A stretch of DNA of 5,448 bases from Pseudomonadota bacterium. GTDB taxonomy: Bacteria > Pseudomonadota > Alphaproteobacteria > Rhizobiales > Hyphomicrobiaceae. Made by a program: the position numbers and the translations under genes. Positions within the stretch are counted from its first letter, which is position 1, and the number at the start of each line of letters is the position of its first letter. The notes under the pieces are model-generated. The model ran no database searches. It saw nothing but the letters and a program-made list of their open reading frames with translations, and was not told where the DNA came from. Below, in pieces: positions 1 to 5,448 of the stretch. The stretch spans positions 1 to 5,448 of the forward strand of contig JAEYYQ010000283.1 in assembly GCA_023428365.1 (NCBI GenBank), in the 5' to 3' direction.

Positions 1-579
1 GTCGTCACTCACCTTGATGTGAAACCGATCATCGCCAGTCGTGCCCATCTCGGCGCGGCCAGAGAATCCGGTCTGGAACAGCAGGCTTGCGGTATCCGTT
101 GGTTCGGCCTTGTTGATTTTAAGCTGATGTCCAGCACCGTCGTGATTGAACAACGACGCGGCCGACGACAGCGCCAGCCGATTGATCGTGTCGGCCGTCG
201 CATTTACGCCGACCAGATCGACCGGATTTGTTCCACCACCGGCGCGATCCCACGCGGTTCCATTCCAAGCCATCAGCACGCCGTCATCGGCAACCCACGC
301 GATCCATCCGATGCGTGGCGGATAGAATGCCCACGCCCCATCCTGGAAGGCGGCTATCCTGCCGTCCTGCCCGACCCAGTCGCCGGTTGCATCGGTGCCG
401 ACGATGTATCGCGCTCCATTGTCCGCGGCATCCGGCGGAGCAGTCAGGCTCATTGTCACCACGGACAACTGCACCAGCGCATCGAGAAACCGGATCGCTT
501 CATTATGCGTGACATGCTTCTGCGCCTGCGCCGGCATGATGTAAGGCAGCGCGAGATTTGGGGTGGTATCGTCGGCCAT
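1..579 (-). CDS. DUF2793 domain protein, phage/GTA spike- or tail-fibre-like (3' end outside window)
   Basis: The minus strand is open from the ATG at 579-577 to the window edge, giving 193 residues with no stop, so the C-terminus is missing. Residues 1-115 match what I know of DUF2793: a start MADDTTPNLALPYIMPAQ, the signature QKHVTHNEA at 20-28, then ALVQ, GARYIVG, and a Trp-rich stretch with GAWAFYPPR (81-89) and GWIAWVADDGVL (91-102). Residues 120-193 hold a second segment, with NRLALSSAASLF and later ASLLFQTGFSGRAEMG (164-179), common in alphaproteobacterial phage-like fibre and spike proteins. There is no signal peptide or membrane segment. An in-frame TGA lies six codons upstream of the ATG, with a possible TTG start between, so the start is nearly fixed. 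The protein probably acts in a virion-like particle or at the cell surface. Family assignment is strong; function is not. Full-length relatives often carry a longer beta-rich C-terminus, which would lie left of the window. Confidence 0.88.
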   Translation of the reverse strand, partial: MADDTTPNLALPYIMPAQAQKHVTHNEAIRFLDALVQLSVVTMSLTAPPDAADNGARYIVGTDATGDWVGQDGRIAAFQDGAWAFYPPRIGWIAWVADDGVLMAWNGTAWDRAGGGTNPVDLVGVNATADTINRLALSSAASLFNHDGAGHQLKINKAEPTDTASLLFQTGFSGRAEMGTTGDDRFHIKVSDD

Positions 580-587
580 GGCATCCC
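568..587. repeat. 20-base perfect direct repeat, copy 1
   Basis: ATCGTCGGCCATGGCATCCC covers the start codon of the DUF2793 gene (577-579) and is identical to 3593-3612. Identity is lost on the left immediately; on the right one mismatch is followed by two more matches. The core contains the palindrome GCCATGGC. Confidence 0.8.
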
Positions 588-688
588 AGCTCAATCAATT
601 GCTCACCGAAGACTACGGGTTCGAACGCGCGCGGGGATAAGTCGCGAACGACACGAGGCGCCATCTGCTCTTGGTCGGGGCGATTAGC
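580..688. promoter_or_regulatory. Divergent intergenic region between DUF2793 gene and methyltransferase operon
   Basis: This 109-base spacer is the only place in the window where promoters for both the leftward DUF2793 gene and the rightward three-gene unit would be expected. I looked for -35/-10 pairs with 16-18 base spacing and found none I would defend; GATAAG at 636-641 resembles a -10 element but has no matching -35. It contains the 8-base palindrome GTTCGAAC (619-626). A 20-codon plus-strand ORF starting at 578 ends at a TAA at 638-640, in the same frame as the downstream methyltransferase. Regulatory role is inferred from gene orientation only. Confidence 0.35.
677..680 (+). promoter_or_regulatory. 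Weak ribosome binding site for the FkbM gene
   Basis: GGGG sits 8 bases before the ATG at 689. This supports ATG 689 over the in-frame TTG at 671, which lies upstream of this G run and has no purine-rich sequence in front of it. The match to AGGAGG is partial, so the site is tentative. Confidence 0.4.
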
Positions 689-1516
689 ATGGCTATTCCA
701 TTGCCCCAGCCGCTACGGCGAGCCGCCGAAATTCTCAGTCGCAACGCAAGTTTCCGGGCGCACCTGCCGGAACGCTACGGGCGACGACCTATCATCGTTT
801 CCCCGGCGAACAATCTTTCGATCCTGAGGCCTGGCGAAGCGCGGTTTGACCCGTTTCTCTTCAAACTTGCCGATCGCTTTGTACGCCGCAACAGTGTCAT
901 TTGGGACATCGGCGCGAACATGGGTGTCTTCTCTCTGGCTGCAGCGCACATCGCAAGTTCTGGCAATGTTCTGGCCATCGAGCCGGACCCGTTCAATCTG
1001 CAGCTTCTCAATCGGACGCGCGCGCTTCCCACCAATGCTGACTTGCATCTCGATGTTCTACCGGCCGCCGTCAGCCACGAGATGGGGACCGCGAAGCTGC
1101 GAATTCCAGAACGCGGTCGTGCCGCAAGCTCACTCGACGGCGCTTCGAATGGGACGCAGATGGGTGGCGTGCGAGCCGAAATTAGTGTGAACACCGTGAC
1201 ACTGGACTGGCTGCTGACACGCTATCCCGCACCTGATTTCATCAAATGCGATGCCGAGGGGGCTGAGCACTGGATCTTGCGTGGCGGGGAGCGACTGATG
1301 TGTGAGGTGCGCCCAACAATCATCTTTGAACTGACACATCCTAATGCTGAAATCTGCGCAGCCATTCTTCAGCAGCGGGAGTATGTCGCGTACTGCGCTG
1401 TTGCAGAAGATGTTGCCCCACCGCTCGCGGATCTCAGCTCGCACACGGAAATTCTTGCAATTCCCCGCGAACGGATGCGCTCGAATGTAAATGGTTCAGG
1501 CGGTGAAAGTGCGTAA
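689..1516 (+). CDS. FkbM family SAM-dependent methyltransferase
   Basis: The 275-residue protein has the hallmarks of the FkbM family (Methyltransf_21). Motif I, IWDIGANMGVF (71-81), forms the S-adenosylmethionine-binding glycine loop. AIEPDPFN (96-103) ends in the acidic residue region that usually contacts the cofactor ribose. The family-specific DFIKCDAEGAE (183-193) fits the IKxDxEGxE signature, followed by a hydrophobic strand IIFEL (211-215). There is no signal peptide or membrane segment, so it is probably cytoplasmic. Family members O-methylate many substrates, including macrolides and sugars of surface glycans; next to a polymerase, an oxidoreductase and a flippase, a sugar hydroxyl on a repeat unit is the likely target, but this is inference. 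The start at 689 is chosen over TTG 671 because of a GGGG 8 bases upstream. The last 26 bases overlap the next gene, suggesting translational coupling. Length is normal for the family. Confidence 0.9.
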   Translation: MAIPLPQPLRRAAEILSRNASFRAHLPERYGRRPIIVSPANNLSILRPGEARFDPFLFKLADRFVRRNSVIWDIGANMGVFSLAAAHIASSGNVLAIEPDPFNLQLLNRTRALPTNADLHLDVLPAAVSHEMGTAKLRIPERGRAASSLDGASNGTQMGGVRAEISVNTVTLDWLLTRYPAPDFIKCDAEGAEHWILRGGERLMCEVRPTIIFELTHPNAEICAAILQQREYVAYCAVAEDVAPPLADLSSHTEILAIPRERMRSNVNGSGGESA

Positions 1517-3023
1517 CCGCCCCACGAACACACTCACTGACGCAATTGCCGACATGAATGTCCTCGGCCCTGCGCTTCTGTTCGGGCTGTCCATAACATT
1601 CGAAAGCAGGGTTTTACTTGTCGCGGGCCTCGCCTGGGCAGCGTGTGAAGCAATCTTCCTGTTGCTCTCAAAACTCGTCTTGAAGCTGGACCGCTTTTCA
1701 TTCGTAGCCATGACCGGTGCCGCAACGTCCGCAACCTTCCTCGGCGGCGCTCTCCCGATCCAAATCGAAATCCTATTAGCTGGCCACGCTGTTACCGCGC
1801 CGAGCGATGCGCGCTATATATTCAATACAGATACCACCCTCACGGCTTCGGTCGCGTTGTATTTGACGGCTTTTCGCTATGTCTGCGGGATTTTCTCCTG
1901 CTGGGACACCCCGCATTGGCAGCGTGCCCTCGGAGAGCTTTCTACTAAACTATCTCGATCCTCGAACCGAGAACTCGCAGTCACACTTTCAATTGTTGTC
2001 GCCGCGGCCGTGCTGATCGCGGGGCTGTTGAGCACAGGCCTCATCGCCGTGAACACCGCGCACGTTGGCACCGGCGAAAATGCTGAAATGCCGATCTGGC
2101 TATCGCTCCTATTCACCTCTCTTCCGACATTGGCAATGGCATCTGCCATCGTGGTCGCTTCGGCTAGAGGGCAACTGCTGTCACAAGCCATCGCGATTTC
2201 AGCGATTGCAATTGTATTGGTTTTCGCGTTTGCCTTTGGCAGACGCACGTTCCTGTTCACATTTCTGCTCGTGATTGCAGTCTGGTTCTGGCTGCGCCCC
2301 GATACCCTCAAACCACATTTCATTTTCATTGCAGCGATCAGCAGCGGCCCCTTGCTGCTCGTCGCCTCCACGATTTTTCAAGCCGCACGATTGGCTCAGG
2401 GCGATATCTCGATCGTCGTGGATAGCCCATCGCTTCACGAAGTTCTTCTGTCTGATGCTTTCCAGGCGCGACTGCCCTTTGCTGCCGAGCAGGCTTGGTC
2501 GGACTTCGCATCGCGCGCTTATTCGATCAGCTTCTTCGTCGACGTCTTCGAACGTTTCACGCCGCAGCAGGCCATGATGGGAGAGCTGTTTGCATTCAGC
2601 GGACCGCTACGCGCCATCCCTAGCCTTTTTTGGCCTGAGAAAACCCGCGTGCTGGCGGACTACGCCTCACCCGAGCTTCCCGTGCAGCGCATGCTCATGT
2701 TGTACGAGACTGACCAAGCGATGCCGATGGCCGTCATTGGATATGTCGACTGGTGGATTTTTGGTGCCATCATCGCCCCTGCGATCGTCCTCGCGATCAG
2801 CATGGCTTTCGTGACTCTGGCGTTATGGTCGCATCATGTCATTGCTAAGACCGCAGCCATCTCATCGGCCATTGTCATGGCCTGGAACGCCGAATTCGAA
2901 TTTGCGGCAGCGTTCGTCTATCTCCGCTTCGTCGTGATCGCCCATCTGACATTCGCGATCCTCGATGCAGTGGCCTTGAAGCGCACCATCGCTCGGGCCA
3001 GTCATTCGCCGTCGCGATCATGA
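1491..3023 (+). CDS. Multi-pass membrane protein, candidate Wzy-type repeat-unit polymerase
   Basis: This is a 510-residue, strongly hydrophobic protein with about 11 predicted membrane segments (roughly 24-36, 41-60, 70-90, 117-134, 163-187, 201-223, 231-249, 252-268, 275-296, 411-445 and 455-490). A large hydrophilic loop spans about 297-410. GRRTFLF at 250-256 and, in the loop, GPLRAIPSLFWPEK (371-384) resemble the Arg-rich step and IPRxxWPxK element I recall from O-antigen and exopolysaccharide polymerases. Such enzymes join lipid-linked repeat units in the periplasm, and the last loop usually carries catalytic arginines. Wzy proteins diverge greatly, so the assignment rests on topology, length, this loop and the flippase neighbour. 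A WaaL-type ligase or other glycan membrane protein is possible. The start at 1491 overlaps the methyltransferase by 26 bases and lacks a clear ribosome site; GTG 1503 or ATG 1554 are alternatives. GC is lower than in the flippase gene. Confidence 0.68.
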   Translation: MVQAVKVRNRPTNTLTDAIADMNVLGPALLFGLSITFESRVLLVAGLAWAACEAIFLLLSKLVLKLDRFSFVAMTGAATSATFLGGALPIQIEILLAGHAVTAPSDARYIFNTDTTLTASVALYLTAFRYVCGIFSCWDTPHWQRALGELSTKLSRSSNRELAVTLSIVVAAAVLIAGLLSTGLIAVNTAHVGTGENAEMPIWLSLLFTSLPTLAMASAIVVASARGQLLSQAIAISAIAIVLVFAFAFGRRTFLFTFLLVIAVWFWLRPDTLKPHFIFIAAISSGPLLLVASTIFQAARLAQGDISIVVDSPSLHEVLLSDAFQARLPFAAEQAWSDFASRAYSISFFVDVFERFTPQQAMMGELFAFSGPLRAIPSLFWPEKTRVLADYASPELPVQRMLMLYETDQAMPMAVIGYVDWWIFGAIIAPAIVLAISMAFVTLALWSHHVIAKTAAISSAIVMAWNAEFEFAAAFVYLRFVVIAHLTFAILDAVALKRTIARASHSPSRS

Positions 3024-4111
3024 GGGAAGCGCTGCGAAAATTTCTGCGGTTCTCGGCCATTTACGGGCCACGTCGCGCACTGTTCAAAGCCTCCGGAAGA
3101 TTGCGCCTCGGCCGCGCCCGGTTTCTCGGTATTCCGCATCAAAACCAGCCGCGCGATATTGGCCTGATTGGATGCGGGCAGTTTGCTTTCGCGACAATCG
3201 GCTATGTCATCGCGACGCGCTTCGGTAATCGCATCGCGGCCTGCTACGATATAGACCCCCAGGCGGCGGCCACGCTGGCGCATTTTTATGACGCTGCGGA
3301 CTGCAAAGCCGCGCACGCGGTTATCGGCAATCCGGACGTAAAAACCGTCTACATCGCATCGAACCACAGCACGCATGCCGATTACGCAGTTGCGGCCTTG
3401 CAGGCGGGAAAGACCGTCTACGTTGAAAAGCCAATCGCCGTCAGCCAGGATCAACTGCAGCGATTACTCGCAGCGCGCGATGCATCAACCGGGAGGCTGT
3501 TTGCGGGATATAATCGTCCGTTCTCTCCGGCAATTCGAGAATTGAGAGCACTTTGCCAAAAGCCAACCGGCCCGCTGACGCTCACCTGTACCATCGTCGG
3601 CCATGGCATCCCGGCCGATCACTGGTATCGCGACCCGGCAGAAGGCACGCGTGTATGCGGCAACCTCGGACACTGGCTCGATCTGGCGATCCATCTCGTG
3701 AGCTGGCGGAATCTACCGAACGACTGGAAAATTTCTTGCCGCTGGAGCAACGCCGCTGAGCGAGACGACAACCTCGCCGTCACGCTGACCAGCAGCGCTG
3801 GAGATCTCGTCAGCATTGTTATGACGTCGCGCAGCGAACCATTCGAGGGCGTCCAGGAGACGATCTTCCTGCAATGGGGCGATGTCATCGCGACGATCGA
3901 TGATTTCCGCAGCATGTCCGTCCGCATCGGTTCGCGCCTGGTACGCAAATCGTATCGGCCGAAAGATGTAGGACACAAGGCGGCAATCCTTCAGCCGTTC
4001 GAGGGCCACGACCGGGATTTCAGCGAAGTCGAACATTCGACGGAACTGATGCTCTGGATCGCGGAGATGGTGCGCGACGGTGTAGAGGAGGCGCAGATTA
4101 CCTTCTCATAG
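3020..4111 (+). CDS. Gfo/Idh/MocA family NAD(P)-dependent oxidoreductase
   Basis: The protein has 363 residues. An N-terminal Rossmann fold starts with DIGLIGCGQFA (46-56, GxGxxA dinucleotide loop), followed by the acidic turn CYDIDP (75-80). YVEKPIA (134-140) carries the conserved EKP of the family. GYNRPFSP (163-170) opens the substrate domain, and GHWLDLAIH (217-225) supplies the Asp-x3-His pair (D221, H225) expected in the active site. The family oxidises or reduces sugars, nucleotide sugars or inositols with NAD(P). In this locus a nucleotide-sugar precursor is the likely substrate, but it cannot be named. The ATG overlaps the TGA of the preceding gene (ATGA), a strong sign of translational coupling and of the correct start. 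An odd point is about 45 basic residues before the Rossmann loop, where most members start within 5-10 residues. A 20-base stretch at 3593-3612 is repeated near the DUF2793 start. Confidence 0.9.
   Translation: MREALRKFLRFSAIYGPRRALFKASGRLRLGRARFLGIPHQNQPRDIGLIGCGQFAFATIGYVIATRFGNRIAACYDIDPQAAATLAHFYDAADCKAAHAVIGNPDVKTVYIASNHSTHADYAVAALQAGKTVYVEKPIAVSQDQLQRLLAARDASTGRLFAGYNRPFSPAIRELRALCQKPTGPLTLTCTIVGHGIPADHWYRDPAEGTRVCGNLGHWLDLAIHLVSWRNLPNDWKISCRWSNAAERDDNLAVTLTSSAGDLVSIVMTSRSEPFEGVQETIFLQWGDVIATIDDFRSMSVRIGSRLVRKSYRPKDVGHKAAILQPFEGHDRDFSEVEHSTELMLWIAEMVRDGVEEAQITFS
3593..3612. repeat. 20-base perfect direct repeat, copy 2
   Basis: The second copy of the repeat at 568-587 lies inside the oxidoreductase gene, where it encodes IVGHGIP, near residues 192-198. 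Because this copy is coding and conserved-looking, it is probably the older one if the two are related by descent. Confidence 0.8.
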
Positions 4112-4134
4112 CGGCCGCCCTAAAGTGTTCACCG

Positions 4135-5448
4135 CTACAAGAGGTTCTTGCGAATATTGGCGCGATATCGCTTGGATGCGGAAACATAAAGCGCCGGGAG
4201 AAATCCGATTGCGCCCCAGATTGCTCCCGCACTGATAAATCCAAAGATCGTTGGAGACAAAACCAACCATAGCGCTCCCCACGCAACCGCCGCGCTCCAA
4301 ATCGCAGCAGCAGAAAACATCCCGACACAGATCAACAGGTAGCGAACATAACCAGCATCATCCTGGCTGGCCCGACGCGCCAGCATCGGCAGCACGACAC
4401 CGAGTGCAATCGCCTCACCGAGCGCCAATCCCGCCGCAATCCCATACAATCCGAATGGCATCGACAATGTCCCGGCCGCCACCAATCCGAGACCAAGCTG
4501 GACAAGCCCGGACATCGCTGACGGACCGGGCAGGTTGACGTAGCTGAGCACAGCAGCAATCGGCAGCGCCGGAACGATCAGAACCGTGGGTGCCAGCAGC
4601 CACAGCAGGACGCCGACGTCGACGAGTTCCGGCTGCCCGCTCCAAATTGTTACCAGCGGTGCGGCGAAGATCACCAGACCGCTCGCCATCGCTCCAATCG
4701 TTCCACTGAGGAAATGGCCAAATTCGGGGTTGGTGCGCGAAACCGCGGCGGCATCGCCCGCATGCCGAGCAGCGGCGATTTCAACGCCAACCGATAGCGT
4801 CAACATCGTCGCAATCTGGCGGGTGAAGTTCACCAGCGTCCGCGCCAGGATAAAGCTGACGAGCGCGCGGCCGGAGTAACCCAGCAGACCGATCATCAAA
4901 ACCGGCGCCTGCAACCACGCAACGGGTGTGCCCTGCAAAAGCGCGTAACCACCGGCTTTCGGCAGCAGATCGCGCAGCTCGGCCGTTGTAGGACTGGCGA
5001 AACAGTAGCGGAGATCGGGATATCGGCGGCGCTGATCCCACAGCATCATGGCCCATCCGAATGTGAGATCGACAGCCATATAGAGAGCCGCTGCCATCAA
5101 TGGACCGGCGCCGATCACAACCGCTGCGCCGACGAGCACGACCCCGGACGCGACAGGCAGGAGATCAATCCAAAGGCCGACCGCAAACTGTCCACGTCCG
5201 CGATAGATTTGCGAGATGCTGCCGCGAAGCACCCGCAACAGCGCTGCACCAGCCAGGAGAACGAAGATCAAGCTGGCTTCGCCTGACGTGAGGCCCTTGA
5301 GAGAAAACTCAGCACTCAAGTCGACGGTGAAAATAAACAGCAGAACCAATGCGGCCAGAACCGCCCCGATGACGGTGTAGGTTGTCAGGGACAGCCCGAG
5401 CATCCGCTGGAAACGTGGCGCGTCGGCCTCCGCGTGCGCCCTCTGCCA
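4135..5448 (-). CDS. Polysaccharide flippase, Wzx/MOP superfamily (5' end outside window)
   Basis: The minus strand is open from the right edge to a TAG at 4137-4135, giving 437 visible residues. The first ATG (5403) is preceded by 15 in-frame sense codons without a stop, and the reading QRAHAEADAPRFQRMLGL looks like the cytoplasmic loop before a helix of a flippase. The true start is therefore outside and about 40-80 residues are missing, judging by the usual 450-510. I count 11-12 visible membrane segments, with basic cytoplasmic turns such as QRRRYPDLR and KRYRANIRK at the C-terminus. YRGRGQF (82-88 of the fragment) and the run from SFILARTLVNFTRQ (from about 198) to VEIAAARHAGD fit the PST flippase pattern, where a conserved RTL helix leads to a PE-like turn. 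These proteins move undecaprenyl-linked repeat units to the periplasm. It faces the upstream operon convergently with a 23-base gap. Confidence 0.85.
   Translation of the reverse strand, partial: WQRAHAEADAPRFQRMLGLSLTTYTVIGAVLAALVLLFIFTVDLSAEFSLKGLTSGEASLIFVLLAGAALLRVLRGSISQIYRGRGQFAVGLWIDLLPVASGVVLVGAAVVIGAGPLMAAALYMAVDLTFGWAMMLWDQRRRYPDLRYCFASPTTAELRDLLPKAGGYALLQGTPVAWLQAPVLMIGLLGYSGRALVSFILARTLVNFTRQIATMLTLSVGVEIAAARHAGDAAAVSRTNPEFGHFLSGTIGAMASGLVIFAAPLVTIWSGQPELVDVGVLLWLLAPTVLIVPALPIAAVLSYVNLPGPSAMSGLVQLGLGLVAAGTLSMPFGLYGIAAGLALGEAIALGVVLPMLARRASQDDAGYVRYLLICVGMFSAAAIWSAAVAWGALWLVLSPTIFGFISAGAIWGAIGFLPALYVSASKRYRANIRKNLL

Larger units (their letters stand above)
689..4111 (+). other. Putative three-gene transcription unit (methyltransferase, polymerase candidate, oxidoreductase)
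   Basis: The three genes share a strand with a 26-base overlap at 1491-1516 and a 4-base ATGA overlap at 3020-3023. No space exists for internal intergenic promoters or terminators. The neighbouring genes on both sides point the other way, so the unit appears complete at both ends. No rho-independent terminator is visible in the 23 bases after it (4112-4134). Confidence 0.75.

Noticed and set aside
617..626. GGGTTCGAAC resembling a tRNA T-loop
   Set aside because: The flanking bases (ACGGG before and GCGCG after the loop) do not form a T-stem and no acceptor, D or anticodon arms can be drawn. No tRNA and no evidence of an attachment site.
619..649. Inverted repeat GTTCG / CGAAC in the divergent spacer
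   Set aside because: The stem is only five base pairs with a 21-base loop and does not extend in either direction.
19..687. 222-residue open frame on the plus strand over the DUF2793 gene
   Set aside because: It is a shadow: the minus strand reads as a recognisable DUF2793 protein here, while this frame gives an Arg/His/Pro-rich product with no family resemblance. Its IVGHGIP match to the oxidoreductase comes from the 20-base repeat only.
671..688. TTG at 671 as start of the methyltransferase
   Set aside because: It adds only six residues, has no ribosome site before it, and the GGGG at 677-680 is well placed for ATG 689 instead.
1877..2371. 164-residue minus-strand open frame within the polymerase gene
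   Set aside because: It is antisense to a continuous membrane protein with sensible helices and shows no recognisable family of its own.
4111..4118. GCGGCCGC palindrome at the end of the oxidoreductase gene
   Set aside because: An 8-base GC palindrome without loop or T-run is not a terminator; at this GC level it is unremarkable.
5401..5403. ATG at 5403 as the flippase start
   Set aside because: Fifteen sense codons precede it in frame up to the window edge, and the visible protein would lack the first helices usual in this family, so it is an internal Met.

Overview
The window looks like part of a surface-polysaccharide (capsule, exopolysaccharide or O-antigen type) locus from an alphaproteobacterium. 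The evidence is the protein families present: a DUF2793 phage-spike-like protein of a kind common in Rhizobiales, Rhodobacterales and sphingomonads, an FkbM methyltransferase, a Wzy-like membrane protein, a Gfo/Idh/MocA oxidoreductase and a Wzx-like flippase. GC is moderately high (hand counts of 51-64% in sampled stretches). Genus cannot be fixed from the sequence.

Layout. Positions 1-579 (minus strand) hold the N-terminal 193 residues of a DUF2793 protein, whose 3' end lies outside the window. A 109-base divergent spacer (580-688) follows. Three plus-strand genes then run head to tail with overlaps, so they are probably one transcription unit: FkbM methyltransferase (689-1516), a 510-residue multi-pass membrane protein that is the best candidate for the repeat-unit polymerase (1491-3023, 26-base overlap), and a Gfo/Idh/MocA oxidoreductase (3020-4111, ATGA overlap). 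After only 23 bases, a convergent minus-strand gene (4135-5448) encodes the C-terminal 437 residues of a polysaccharide flippase. Its true start lies beyond the right edge.

How the genes may work together (inference). The oxidoreductase would make or modify a nucleotide sugar. The flippase would move the lipid-linked repeat unit across the inner membrane, and the polymerase would join units on the periplasmic side. The FkbM enzyme would O-methylate a sugar. No glycosyltransferase, initiating phosphoglycosyltransferase or Wza/Wzc exporter gene is visible, so the locus should continue outside.

The points most worth a second look are the DUF2793 spike-like gene placed head to head with capsule genes, a 20-base perfect repeat shared by the DUF2793 start region and the oxidoreductase gene, and the unclassified, relatively low-GC polymerase candidate. 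I see no RNA gene, CRISPR array, insertion sequence or clear terminator.
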